A DNA stretch of 64,000 nt from Paenibacillus sp. FSL K6-0276. Lineage in GTDB: Bacteria; Bacillota; Bacilli; Paenibacillales; Paenibacillaceae. The notes under the pieces are model-generated. The model saw only the letters and a program-made list of their open reading frames with translations. It made no database searches and was not told the origin of the DNA. The DNA lies in contig NZ_CP150276.1 in the NCBI RefSeq assembly GCF_037977235.1, positions 1,488,001 through 1,552,000 on the forward strand, given 5' to 3'. The position numbers were made by a program, and so were the translations under genes. Positions within the stretch are counted from its first letter, which is position 1; each line of letters starts with the position of its first letter. Positions 1 through 9,146 of the stretch are shown piece by piece.

Positions 1-255
1 AGTAACTTTCTTAGCTAAATAAAACTATCCATCATTCTTATATAATAAAGGTAACAAGGTATCATAACAAGACGAAAGTTATTCTGTAGTAATCCGGTAT
101 TATACAAATGTAAGAGAAGGATATGCATGAAGAATGGTAAGTCATCAATGCCCAAGAAGACTAGACGCTGTAGGGAGACTTCGGCTTCTCCCAACAAGGA
201 GCTTGGATCAACATAAAATAACCTCCGCGAGTGAGAAGGATAGGATGGATGCATC

Positions 256-1278
256 ATGAAAAGGTACGGGGCGGTCGTGATAGGCTGCGGTTATATGGGC
301 TCTCTCCACTTGGACGCGATATCACGACAGGAGCGGGTCCGGTTGATCGGCGTGGTGGATTGGAACCGGGACAGGGCCTCCTTAGTGGCAAGCCAATACG
401 GAGCCGAGTGTTGGAGCACGGATTACCGGGCCTTGATCGAGCGTGACGATGTGGATCTGGTCATTATCGCCACGTACCCGTCCTCCCATCTGGAGATCGC
501 AAAAGATTGTCTCGCTGCAGGGAAGCATATCCTATGCGAGAAGCCGATGGCGGGCAATGCACGGGAAACGCAGGAATTCATGAAGCTGGCCCGTGGAGCC
601 AAAACCAAGGTGCTGATCGGTCACATCCTTCGCCATAACACCACGTACCAGGCGGTTATGAAGATGATCCGGGAGGGCGCCATCGGCTTCCCCTTGGTCA
701 TCCGGTTATCCCAATTGAAGCCCTCCAAAAATTGGGATTCCCACTTGTCCCTGCTCCGGGACGTCTCGCCGATCGTGGATTGCGGCGTCCATTATATCGA
801 TGTGATGCGTTGGGCTACAGGGGCGGACGTGGTAAGCGTCAACGGGATCGGGCAGCGTCTCTATGAAGAAGTCCCGCCGTACACTTACAATTACGGACTC
901 ATGACCCTCCGTCTGTCGGACGGCTCCATCGGCTACTTTGAGACGGGGTGGGGCAAGGGGATTCCGACTGATAACCGGAAGGAATTCATCGGACCGGCAG
1001 GCCGGATCCGCATCATCTACAAGAACGATCGACCGCGAGAGGATCAGCATCTGGGAAATCTGGTCGAGGTCGAAGACTGCCGGAAAGGAACGGTCCGGCA
1101 GATCAATATGGACTTCTCCGTGAAGCCTACGGGTGCCCAACTGGACTATTTCCTGTCCATGCTGGAGAACAACTTGCCCGCTATACCGGCAATGGAGGAT
1201 GCCTGCCGGGCGATGGAGATCGCTCTCCTGGCCGACCGGGCGATCCATGAAGGAATTACGTTACCTTGCGCGAAATAA
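256..1278 (+). CDS. Gfo/Idh/MocA family NAD(P)-dependent oxidoreductase
   Basis: A 340-residue cytoplasmic dehydrogenase of the Gfo/Idh/MocA family, which oxidise or reduce sugars and inositols with NAD(P). The N-terminal Rossmann fold shows the glycine motif GCGYMG at residues 10-15. The family signature EKP lies near residue 95, and the C-terminal alpha/beta substrate domain contains a DCGVHYIDVMRW helix with the usual aspartate/histidine pair. Length is normal for the family. The ATG is preceded by a purine-rich stretch (gagaaggataggatgg) that is only a moderate ribosome site. A decapitated sugar isomerase follows in the same frame 12 bases downstream, so the two probably formed a sugar or inositol catabolic operon. 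G+C content is higher than in the neighbours to the right. The substrate cannot be read from sequence. Confidence 0.9.
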   Translation: MKRYGAVVIGCGYMGSLHLDAISRQERVRLIGVVDWNRDRASLVASQYGAECWSTDYRALIERDDVDLVIIATYPSSHLEIAKDCLAAGKHILCEKPMAGNARETQEFMKLARGAKTKVLIGHILRHNTTYQAVMKMIREGAIGFPLVIRLSQLKPSKNWDSHLSLLRDVSPIVDCGVHYIDVMRWATGADVVSVNGIGQRLYEEVPPYTYNYGLMTLRLSDGSIGYFETGWGKGIPTDNRKEFIGPAGRIRIIYKNDRPREDQHLGNLVEVEDCRKGTVRQINMDFSVKPTGAQLDYFLSMLENNLPAIPAMEDACRAMEIALLADRAIHEGITLPCAK

Positions 1279-1284
1279 GGGTGG

Positions 1285-1641
1285 ACCAACATGGTGATGG
1301 TAACAGGGGATGACCCGGTGCATGGTGTACACCTGCTGAAGGATTATATCGTCCACACCCATGTGAAGGACGGCATCCGACATCAGCCGGTCGATCCGAG
1401 GGATGTGTACGGTGCCGTCGGGTACCAGCCGCTGGATCATCAACGGATTGCAGAGCTTGTAAGCTCCGGAGCCATATTCCAGGAGGTTCCGTTGGGCGAG
1501 GGGAAGGTGGATTTCGACGCCTACTTCGCCGCCTTGCAGGAGAGCGGATACGGGGGGGATCTGACCATCGAGCGGGAAGTGGGGGATGCGCCCGAGAGGG
1601 ATATAGAGCGGGCGGTCTCCTTCATCCGCCAATACAGGTAA
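1285..1641 (+). pseudogene. sugar phosphate isomerase/epimerase, C-terminal fragment
   Basis: About 117 residues matching only the C-terminal third of the AP-endonuclease-2-like TIM-barrel isomerases (xylose isomerase-like fold; usually 270-300 residues). The fragment begins at the strand MVMVTGDD and keeps the metal-ligand region HTHVKDG and the final ERE motif (TIEREVGD). About 150 N-terminal residues are missing. Reading upstream in frame gives TNMVMVTGDD directly after the stop of the oxidoreductase, so a deletion has fused the intergenic region to the middle of this gene. It cannot form a complete barrel and is called a pseudogene. Intact relatives often sit beside Gfo/Idh dehydrogenases in inositol or sugar operons. 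Confidence 0.8.
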
Positions 1642-1784
1642 CGGCAGACGGCCGTGCGAAATCTCGGGGATCGAGACTGCGTATTGGAAAACCGGGTAAT
1701 CGCGGGTCTAAATAATCAAGTTAATTAATGGGGTTGTTTTGCTGTGTTAGCCCCAGTGGGATTCCGAACAGAAGGGAATGAACC

Positions 1785-2417
1785 ATGGAAAGAAAATTGG
1801 AAACCTTAGTAATTTCCCGCCTGACAAATCAGACGGATGTTTCAGATACAGAAGAAGTCCAGATCATCAAGCAGTATCAATGGCTTAAAGGGTATAACCC
1901 GGTCGTTACAGCAAGATTAAATTACAGTCAGGAGGATCTGAAGCTTCAGTTTAAGGTTTACGAAAAGAATCCAATACGAACATATAGAAACATGAATGAT
2001 CCCGTGTATAAGGATAGCTGCATCGAGTTCTTTTTTCAGCCTACTCCGGATTCGGACCAGCGCTATATGAATTTCGAATTTAATGCGAATGGCGCAATTC
2101 TCTTGCAGATAGGAGCGGATCGGTATGATCGCTTCCCAATCACTATCAATCCGGCACTTTTCCACGTCCTATCCACCACGGATCAAATCAATGATAAAGG
2201 GGAAGTGTATTGGGAATTAAGCTTTTCGATCTCATGGGCTTGGGTACAATCTTATTTTTCGGATTTTCGGGCAGTGCCGGGAAAAAGGATAAGAGGAAAC
2301 TTTTACAAGTGCGGCGACGATACGACCTATCCGCACTTTGGAACATGGAGCAAAGTTCATTCGAACAAACCAGAATTTCATAGCAGCTGTGATTTTGGGA
2401 TTCTGTACTTAGAGTAA
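1785..2417 (+). CDS. carbohydrate-binding family 9-like protein
   Basis: A 210-residue protein resembling the CBM9-like beta-sandwich proteins common in Paenibacillus. The central motif NDPVYKDSCIEFFFQP and the following NFEFNANG strand are typical of that fold, where the region lines the sugar-binding site. There is no signal peptide, so the protein is probably cytoplasmic. A good start is supported by AGAAGGGAATG upstream. It is a single gene with a terminator-like hairpin after it. Its exact role is unknown; family members occur near sugar catabolism and glycosidase genes. Confidence 0.75.
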   Translation: MERKLETLVISRLTNQTDVSDTEEVQIIKQYQWLKGYNPVVTARLNYSQEDLKLQFKVYEKNPIRTYRNMNDPVYKDSCIEFFFQPTPDSDQRYMNFEFNANGAILLQIGADRYDRFPITINPALFHVLSTTDQINDKGEVYWELSFSISWAWVQSYFSDFRAVPGKRIRGNFYKCGDDTTYPHFGTWSKVHSNKPEFHSSCDFGILYLE

Positions 2418-2440
2418 CTGCGAAACGCAGCGTCAATGAA

Positions 2441-2479
2441 TAACTTCCGAAGCCGCATATACGGGGTTGGAGGTTTTTT
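2441..2479 (+). terminator. Rho-independent terminator after the CBM9-like gene
   Basis: AACTTCC pairs with GGAGGTT (one G-U pair) and a run of T follows. It sits 25 bases after the stop codon. Confidence 0.6.
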
Positions 2480-2644
2480 ATCGTTTTTAGGGAAATTAGT
2501 CAAATAGAAACAAGATTGATATCATGTCAAATTATACATAGGTTTAGGATGTCGGCAATAGCAGGGATTTTGTAATGTTCGATTATTTTCTTGGGACACT
2601 AGTCCAGATATTTTTTACAGAGGAAATCATAAATATCTGGACAG

Positions 2645-3004
2645 TACTCCTATGATGTGCGTGGCAATCGCTTGACGATGGAACAAAGTTTGAGCAGTCC
2701 AGTAGAGTTTCAAGATACAAACTACAACTACGATTTGTGGAACACGCTGACCTCTGTAACCAAAAATGGGAGCAACACGAGTTTCCGGTATTATGCCGAC
2801 GGCCTGCGCTATCTAAAGAGCACTGGTAGCAACCATACCCAGGTGAACTATGATTATAACACCGAGGTTCTGACTGAAGAAAAGCTGAGTGGCAACAGTA
2901 TCATCCAACAATCCACGTTTGTGCGCGGGGATCGAGTACTCGTGAAAAAGGACAAGACGGCCAATAAAGATTACTATTACTTATACAATGGTCATGGTGA
3001 TGTG
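2645..3004 (+). pseudogene. RHS/YD-repeat protein fragment
   Basis: An open frame of about 120 residues with several YD-type repeats (YDVRGNRLT, YDLWNTLTSV, FRYYADGLRY, YDYNTEVLTEE) and the conserved YLYNGHGDV near the end. These are features of RHS/WapA polymorphic toxin shells just before the core terminus. Neither an N-terminus nor the toxin tip is present. The left edge opens abruptly and the right edge runs straight into a reversed IS3 transposase around 3005. This is a remnant of a far larger surface protein. A second RHS scrap lies at 57143-57211. Confidence 0.75.
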
Positions 3005-3796
3005 ATTATCATTACGTCTGCTGATATGGATCCCGACAATCTCGTTATTCCACAGATCTTTAATAGCTGATAAGTAAATCTTCTCATCGAATACACGATA
3101 TTGTGTAACGTCCGTTACCCACTTTTGATTAGGTTTGTCGGCTTTAAAGTCTCGTTTCAACAGATTTTCAGCGATCCTTCCATCCGAGACTGCCGCCTCA
3201 TAGCTTGTTCTGTGAACATATTTACGGCGTATAATCGCTTTAATACCGAGGTCCTGCATGAGTCGCAAAACCTTTTTGTGATTTACAACAAGATGATATT
3301 GACGGTACAACTCATCCTGTATACGTCGGTATCCTACGGTCCTGTTACGTTGCTCATAAATGGCTTTGATCTTACGTCCGTCAGTATCCTTATCCTTGCG
3401 CTTCAGCTCGCTGATGACGACATATCTCTTCTTCAACCCTCCCGATTCAAGATTTGTAACCACTTTTTTAGGACATCTACCTCCAAATGCAAACGATGCA
3501 GTTCTCGTTCTTGCTTGGTTTCAACCCTGTGTGCATCTCCACGTCTATCCTCAAATGAGGATTGCCCTTTGGTCCGATACTTTCTCATCCAGACTCATGT
3601 ATCTCTAAGTGTTCTGTAATCTTACGGTAGCACCATCCATCTTCAATAAAGAGCCGAACGGCCTCTACTTTTAGCGCTTCAGGATAATGCTTAAACTTCT
3701 GACCTTTCTTTGTTGGCATAAAAAATGGACCCCCTAGAATTACATCGGATTTACCCAGGGGTTTTTCCAATGTCTATTTTAAGGGGTGCACTTCAA
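3005..3796 (-). mobile_element. IS3-family (IS150-like) element, truncated at the transposase 3' end
   Basis: Reading on the minus strand, OrfA begins near 3719 with MPTKKGQKFKHYPEALKVEA, the helix-turn-helix protein of IS3 elements. After a frame change, OrfB (to about 3005) carries the HTH_21 region RNRTVGYRRIQDELY and the start of the rve integrase core with the first catalytic aspartate in KWVTDVTQYRV. The rest of the DDE domain is absent because the element stops at the RHS fragment. OrfA and OrfB are in different frames, as expected for programmed frameshifting, but additional breaks cannot be excluded. The outer end lies near 3796 (TTGAAGTGCACCCC when read inward). The element is not autonomous. 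Confidence 0.8.
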
Positions 3797-4284
3797 ATAC
3801 AACCGGCAGAGTTTTTGGTGTGCAACAGCTTTACAAGTACCGGTTACCGCTTCACATAACGATTTATCCCCGCTGTCCAGATTTCGATCAAATGGTCAAT
3901 CTTCAGGGCCTTGATCTAGGCCAACATAATCATCGAAGCTCTCCAGCGACACTTCTTTTTCTTATCCGGTTGGCAGAGCCGTGAACATGAGCGGTATCCC
4001 CTGTTTTCTTTTGCCAATCCTGAAAAAATGATACGTCCTCAGTGCATTGGAAACCAACTGTTTTCGTTAATTTTCGTAAAAAATCATTGATTTATGTAGA
4101 TGAATGTATAGTAAGCGCTATTTTCCCGGCATATAATAGCTTTGCGAAACAAACACAAAGAAATCCCGAAACTCTGTTTCGTTCATTCCAATGAATAAGA
4201 TTTTCTGGGAATTCATCGGGAATGGACGCGATTCGCTGATGGTGAAGTAAAAATAGAAGAAACAAAAAGAAACGGAGGCTAATT
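3797..4284 (+). promoter_or_regulatory. intergenic region and likely promoter of the GH64 gene
   Basis: No convincing gene in 490 bases. Near the glucanase a TATAAT box lies at 4132-4137. Just upstream, AGTAAGCGCTATT (around 4110) resembles half of a catabolite-response (cre) palindrome, which would suit a secreted glucanase under CcpA control. This is inference from a partial match only. The left part may be decayed coding sequence that I cannot identify. Confidence 0.35.
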
Positions 4285-6147
4285 ATGTTTAAAAAAATCT
4301 TTACAGTTTGGTTAACGCTGGCGCTGGCTATTTTGCCGCTGGTGGGTACGAAGGTGAATGCGGCGGGTGACTACACTGCCGGCATAAGTGCGACCGGCTC
4401 CACAGGCACAATTTGGTTTCAGACCAGCTTAACGCTGAGATTCCTGGATGTACATTACACCATCACATCCAGCGGTCAAACAGGTGTTCAGCAGAATATC
4501 TCCATGCAAAAAAATGCAGCTACAGGCAACTATGAATATAAAATTCCCGTTGCATTAGCTGCGAATGATGTCATTAAATATTCATTTACCTATTTTAATG
4601 AAGCAACCGGAGGAGCAACCGACACAGCACAGGTTTCTTATACCTACGGACAAGGCGGAGGAGAAAATCCGGGCACAACATTATCCGCTCCAACGTTCAG
4701 CCCGGGTGCAGGCACTTATGCCTCCGCACAGAATGTTACTATCTCTGCTGTACCAAGCGATGCCGCCATTTATTACACCACCGACGGCAGCGCACCCACC
4801 CGCCAGTCCGCACTTTACACCGGAGCCATCCAAGTGTCGCAGAGCCAGACCCTCAAGGCCATAGCCGTGAAAACCGGTTATTTCGACTCTCCGGCAGCGA
4901 TTGCGGCATACAGCATTAATACGGGTGGTGGCCCGGATGTGCCGGTCGGAAGCAACCGCTTGACTATCCAGATTAAAAATGACAGCAAAGGCCAATACAC
5001 AGACAGCCAGGTTTACTGGCAGATTGTCGGCAAATCCTATCAAACGGGAAAATTCGTTCACGTGGATGCAACCGGCAGCCTAGTCGAAATGAAACGAACG
5101 GACAATACCTATTACAAGAATAACCAAGACGGCAATAATACGAACGATTATTACACCAACTACTTCCATAAGCTGAGTGACGTAAGCTGGGTATCCATCC
5201 CGGATATCGAATCTGCAAGGCTCTATGTGAGCTATGGTGAACCTGTGTTAATCCGTACGGTTGACGCTCTGGATGGCGCCGGAAATATTGTCGGCCTTGG
5301 ATATCAGGGACCGGACATCAACTCCCCAACGGACGCCAACCAGAAGGTTTATTTTGATTTTATCGAATTCAATTTGGGTCCAAACGGATTCCATGGCAAC
5401 ACAACAAGAGTGGATCAGTTCGGGTTCCCGTTAAAAATGCAATTGATCGGACACGACGGTTACAACCGTACTGTCGGTGAAACGGAATCCCGCGCGGCCA
5501 TTTACGCCGCCTACAAGAACGAGGTATCCGACAAGTTCGATTCCTTGGCAAACTCTCCATACCGGATTCTGGCTCCGGGTAAAGGCTCATTTGGACACCC
5601 CGTGAACGGTGAAGACAATACGCACTTTTTTGATGCCTACATTAATGATATCTGGAATACTTACCGCAGCAAAGAACTGGTATTTTCCGTCCCTGTCGGT
5701 GGAGGCAATCTGGTAACCTACAGCGGGCATGTGATGCCGGGAACCGACAAGCTCGTATTCAAAAAGGATGCGAATAACGGCAGCGGATTCACACCGTACC
5801 AATACTATGTGGATAAACCGACAACTCCTGACGCATTGGAAGGCAAAGGTGCCTTTGACAGAAGAAGTGCCGGCCAACCTGCGTCGATTACCGATGTTGA
5901 ACTGGCGATCCAGGCCCAACTGTGCGCGGCAATCAACAGACACCTGCTGCTTACGGTTGACCCAACAAACTGGGGAAATGAAAGTTATTTCTTTAAAACA
6001 GCACCTTCCAACGAATTTGTGAAGTTCTGGCATGACCACAGTATCGATCGGTTGGCCTACGGCTTCTGCTATGATGATGTCCGTGACTTCAGCCCATCGC
6101 TTCATACTCCAAGTCCTAAAGCAATGGTTGTCACTGTAGCCTGGTAA
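4285..6147 (+). CDS. secreted GH64 beta-1,3-glucanase with CBM56 and chitobiase-type domain
   Basis: A 620-residue extracellular enzyme predicted to cut beta-1,3-glucan (laminarin, fungal wall glucan), typically releasing laminaripentaose. Residues 1-26 form a signal peptide ending in VNA. Residues about 28-120 match CBM56 (beta-1,3-glucan binding; TIWFQTSLTLRFLDVHYTI). Residues 133-212 form a chitobiase C-terminal-like repeat (PTFSPGAGTYASAQNVTI, YYTTDGSAPT). The rest is the GH64 thaumatin-like catalytic domain with YVSYGEPV, FDFIEFN, DGYNR and a final DPTNWGNES ... YGFCYDDV block. A strong ribosome site (CGGAGG) precedes the ATG and a strong terminator follows. It is a single-gene unit. The catalytic acids cannot be assigned with certainty. 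Confidence 0.9.
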   Translation: MFKKIFTVWLTLALAILPLVGTKVNAAGDYTAGISATGSTGTIWFQTSLTLRFLDVHYTITSSGQTGVQQNISMQKNAATGNYEYKIPVALAANDVIKYSFTYFNEATGGATDTAQVSYTYGQGGGENPGTTLSAPTFSPGAGTYASAQNVTISAVPSDAAIYYTTDGSAPTRQSALYTGAIQVSQSQTLKAIAVKTGYFDSPAAIAAYSINTGGGPDVPVGSNRLTIQIKNDSKGQYTDSQVYWQIVGKSYQTGKFVHVDATGSLVEMKRTDNTYYKNNQDGNNTNDYYTNYFHKLSDVSWVSIPDIESARLYVSYGEPVLIRTVDALDGAGNIVGLGYQGPDINSPTDANQKVYFDFIEFNLGPNGFHGNTTRVDQFGFPLKMQLIGHDGYNRTVGETESRAAIYAAYKNEVSDKFDSLANSPYRILAPGKGSFGHPVNGEDNTHFFDAYINDIWNTYRSKELVFSVPVGGGNLVTYSGHVMPGTDKLVFKKDANNGSGFTPYQYYVDKPTTPDALEGKGAFDRRSAGQPASITDVELAIQAQLCAAINRHLLLTVDPTNWGNESYFFKTAPSNEFVKFWHDHSIDRLAYGFCYDDVRDFSPSLHTPSPKAMVVTVAW

Positions 6148-6153
6148 AAGATA

Positions 6154-6219
6154 AGCACCCCTTCGGGCAGTTCGCTGGATGAATGAATCCATGGAGTGCC
6201 GGTGGGGTGCTTTTTTTTT
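6154..6219 (+). terminator. terminator of the GH64 gene
   Basis: AGCACCCC at 6154-6161 pairs with GGGGTGCT and is followed by nine T. The loop contains a second small hairpin. Confidence 0.9.
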
Positions 6220-6339
6220 GCTTCACTTGAGGGGTGCTAGGTTCTCAATTCAAAAACTAAGAGAAGAATGGGGCGATTACGTTTGGTATCTCACAATAAC
6301 CAACCTGTTTAGTGTGTCGATATTACGTTAAATAGGTAT

Positions 6340-7190
6340 GAAGTTCTTTTTTTTCCTGTGCGTATAAACCCATTGGAGAAATCTTTGCAGCGGTATTACA
6401 TGGGTTAAGTGTGTTATTGGTTTAATGATGAGTTCATTCGGCACGGGTAGCCCACGAAGGATGTTGCGGTTTTTCCCCTCTACAAGCGGTGCGGCGGCAT
6501 ACAGTTTCTTTAAGCTTAACTGCTGCCCGTTCACGAGATAGCGCTTGTTATCGTTCTTGAGCATGCCAATAACATGCAACCAGCGACGGATGACTTCTTG
6601 AATGAGCGGCGCATGGTAAACCAGCTATCCATGAGGGCGTAGGGTGCCGAGATCCCCTCTTGTATGGCTGGATCCAGCGTGGCTGCGATCACCTGCGGAG
6701 CCGAACAAAGCGCTTCCTGCCGACTTTTTTAACCATGACTGCGTTTGTCAATGCCCTCCATCATGCCATTTATGCCAGATTTGGCGGAACTGAGCAGGGC
6801 AAAGTCCATCGGGACAAAGGAATGTCCGTCCGACCATCCCATGGTTAACATGCGAAAGTCTTTGTAGAAAGCGCCCGTGGCATGATCTTTAAAGCGTGCC
6901 AACAACTCGACGGCTTTACTCCGGATGCGTTCAAACATGGAATCGTTCAAAGATGAATGCGGTCTCCTGGCTCGCCGAGGTGAGAGGGTCCATGCGGGAG
7001 ATCGTCTCGCCGCCTATCGATAGCAGAAATTGCCGCCAGGCATAACTGCTGTGATTCAAGAAATGGTAAACGGCATCCTTACCGGGAAATGCCTCGCCTT
7101 TTTTGCTCTCCAGCAGCCGAAACCAGTTCTTCTGGTGGAACAGTAGCACAAACACAGGGCGGAATAAACAGACGCATGTAAAGCCGAAAA
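6340..7190 (-). mobile_element. degenerate IS4-type DDE transposase
   Basis: Three reading-frame pieces on the minus strand line up with one transposase. The N-terminal piece (to about 6931) has NHSSYAWRQFLLS and ISRMDPLTS. The middle (6729-6950) has FERIRSKAVELLARFKDHA and MLTMGWSDGHSFVPMDFALL with its DDE-region aspartates. The C-terminal piece (6328-6579) has MHVIGMLKNDNKRYLVNGQQ. An unlisted stretch between them reads YALMDSWFT, the second catalytic region. A stop codon after KRSHG and frame changes between the pieces show the gene is dead. The N-terminus is fused to an IS110 fragment near 7190. Confidence 0.75.
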
Positions 7191-7598
7191 ACTTTCCAGA
7201 TGCGAATACACTCGGGTCAATGCCTGCAAAGGCTACTAGTTTCTTTGGATGATCAAAAAGGTCGACTATAGGCGTCAGATTTCGGGGAGATTTATTCTAG
7301 TATCTCACTTCGATTTTTAAATGAGGTTTCAACTTCATATTTGATATTGCAATCGGACGAAGAGATACTTAAGTCAAAAATTAAAGAACTGCTTTCCTCA
7401 AGACGAGGGCGTTCAGAGAATTGGATCTGTGTGCGAGTAGAGCGGCTGCTAAATGCGGCAAAACAAAATCCTTTTCAGCAAACCATGTACTCTAGTCACT
7501 TGGTTAATCTGAAAGTATTAATTTCACTCATTCTTCAGTACCAAGAGCATCTATCTGGATTGGAAGAGAACATAGATGCTCTGGCTGAAGAAATTTAA
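7190..7598. mobile_element. two oppositely oriented fragments of an IS110-family transposase
   Basis: On the plus strand (about 7312-7598) the product contains ERLLNAAKQNPFQQTMYS and LVNLKVLISLILQYQEHLS, the central coiled region of IS110 transposases. On the minus strand (about 7263-7190) the sequence reads LFDHPKKLVAFAGIDPSVF followed by ASGKF, the helix-hairpin/Tnp_20 region that should directly follow the first piece. The two halves are therefore neighbours in an intact element but lie here head to head, so an inversion broke the gene. The plus-strand ORF 7341-7598 is part of this relic, not a real gene. Confidence 0.7.
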
Positions 7599-7728
7599 GA
7601 ATATGATTTAATTCAGTCGATTTAAGTGCCTATCATTTAATAACTTTGCTTGCTTTATAACTAATGAGATTTTGTTTGGATTAATAGTGGCACTGATAGG
7701 CTTCTAGCTGTTCAGATAGATAAATTTG

Positions 7729-7765
7729 AAAAGAGGCAGACACAACTATGTGCCTGCCTCTTTTA
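7729..7765 (-). terminator. terminator of the minus-strand sigma/DUF4367 operon
   Basis: Inverted repeat AAGAGGCAG...CTGCCTCTT with T-runs on both sides, so it may work in both directions. It lies immediately after the DUF4367 gene. Confidence 0.85.
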
Positions 7766-8416
7766 TTATTGGGACGAGTATGGAGCAACACTTTCAGCCA
7801 ATCCAACCATAGTCTTTAGTGAAATGGGCTTACTGGTCGAAATTGAGAAGGAATAACCGTTCTGCGCCCATGATACAACAGAAAATAGGTCTTTGTTTCC
7901 TTTAATAGTCAATTCACCATGGTCTGAGGGAACAATCTTGATTTGCTTACATTCAATAAAATCTCCGCTCTCATCCAGCTCTCCTTCTGTCATCTGGAAC
8001 TTAATTCTGTCAGTATTGCTTGAGTAAATCAGCTGGGCGGTTCTCTCAAACAGAATCGAACTGGATTCCAGTGTATAATCTTTAGATAAACTCGAAGGCA
8101 CATAAAGCTGAAAGGGAAGATTTTCAGACAGCTGGGACAGGCTCTCATAATCTATAACGGGTGAGGTGGTTAGTAAAGGTGGTATAGGAGTGTCCGGTTT
8201 CATTATAAAGGGCTTAACCGTCATAAAACAAACCACAAGGGCTAAACAGGCTGCAATGGAAATCACAAACTTAAGAGGAATACGGGGCACAACGGGCTTC
8301 TTCGCCTCGGATATACTTTGCTCTGCCTGGGCTAAATGAGCCAAAACCCTTTGTTCCATATCCGGTGTTACATAGATCATTTCCTGTACCTGTCGATACT
8401 TATTCTTCAAAATCAT
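7766..8416 (-). CDS. DUF4367 membrane protein, probable anti-sigma factor
   Basis: A 216-residue protein with a short cytoplasmic N-terminus, one membrane helix at about residues 50-68 (KFVISIAACLALVVCFMTV) and an extracytoplasmic C-terminal DUF4367 domain (TIKGNKDLFSVVSWAQNGY). Its start overlaps the end of the ECF sigma gene by 17 bases, a layout typical of sigma/anti-sigma pairs. I infer that its N-terminus holds the sigma factor at the membrane, but no zinc-binding HxxxCxxC motif is visible. The same DUF4367 signature recurs in the frameshifted gene at 9147-10050. Confidence 0.75.
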   Translation of the reverse strand: MILKNKYRQVQEMIYVTPDMEQRVLAHLAQAEQSISEAKKPVVPRIPLKFVISIAACLALVVCFMTVKPFIMKPDTPIPPLLTTSPVIDYESLSQLSENLPFQLYVPSSLSKDYTLESSSILFERTAQLIYSSNTDRIKFQMTEGELDESGDFIECKQIKIVPSDHGELTIKGNKDLFSVVSWAQNGYSFSISTSKPISLKTMVGLAESVAPYSSQ

Positions 8417-8900
8417 ACACCTCTTTTAATTCATCTTTCAAATAGCCCTTAGCCCGGTGTAGCAGGGAACGAACAGTAGACTCTTGCTTATCGAGTAGCT
8501 TGGCTATCTTTTTGGTAGTCATATCCTCTTGATAAAACAGGTGGATTACCTCTCGATACTTAACTGGCAACGAAGCGACAGTATCCCACACAAAGGAGAG
8601 ATCCTCCGGTATCTCACGGGAGAGGGATTCAGACAATTCCTCCCAGCGCCGTCGATGGTTATATTTAATTTTATTTTTGCATAAGTTGATGGCTACCCTC
8701 AATAACCAAGCCTTTTCGTGCTCCAGGCATTCAAAAACCGGCGCTTTCCGTAGCATCTGGATTAAGGTCTCCTGCAAGATATCTTCGGCATCAGAAATAT
8801 TATGAAGATAGGAATGGGATAACCGCAAGAGAGCATCACCATGCTCCTTTAATGCAGTCTCCACTCGCAGTATATCAGCGCCTCTGACTTGTGACTGCAT
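8400..8900 (-). CDS. ECF-type RNA polymerase sigma factor
   Basis: An extracytoplasmic-function sigma factor of about 166 residues. Region 2 reads LRLSHSYLHNISDAEDILQE and KAWLLRVAINLCKNKIKYN. Region 4 reads LPVKYREVIHLFYQEDMT and IAKLLDKQESTVRSLLHRAK, a clear helix-turn-helix. The frame stays open to 9110, but the first 70 residues of that longer form (hydrophobic and unlike sigma factors) are unlikely to be translated, so I use the ATG at 8900. No strong ribosome site is visible and a nearby GTG is possible. It overlaps the DUF4367 gene downstream, which is probably its anti-sigma partner. Confidence 0.85.
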   Translation of the reverse strand: MQSQVRGADILRVETALKEHGDALLRLSHSYLHNISDAEDILQETLIQMLRKAPVFECLEHEKAWLLRVAINLCKNKIKYNHRRRWEELSESLSREIPEDLSFVWDTVASLPVKYREVIHLFYQEDMTTKKIAKLLDKQESTVRSLLHRAKGYLKDELKEVYDFEE

Positions 8901-9146
8901 CGTATCAGAATTAAGTTTTGGCTGGTTGCTGGCTGCACTACTAAAGTTAATATATTCGCCAAAGAAGAGACGACATAAATAAATTATAAAATTTAAACCT
9001 GTTTTAATTCTGAAAAGGTATCTAAGGAACGGTTGTAGTAAGACGGGATTATTCGTCATTATACCCTCACTTTCTCTAAAATCATCACAAACAAGCGACC
9101 CGGAAATCAACTATTCCCGGGTTGGTATAATTGCATATAACTGGAA

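Noticed and set aside
1..255. Short plus-strand frame reading MPKKTRR before 200
   Set aside because: About 20 codons, no ribosome site; start resembles IS proteins but too short to support.
706..1248. Long minus-strand open frame under the oxidoreductase gene
   Set aside because: Shadow of a G+C-rich gene; no ribosome site or protein motif.
5587..6192. Minus-strand open frame of 201 codons under the GH64 gene
   Set aside because: Antisense shadow of the catalytic domain, no family features.
8901..9110. Longer N-terminus of the ECF sigma factor
   Set aside because: The 70 extra residues are hydrophobic and unlike any sigma factor; region 2 begins shortly after 8900.
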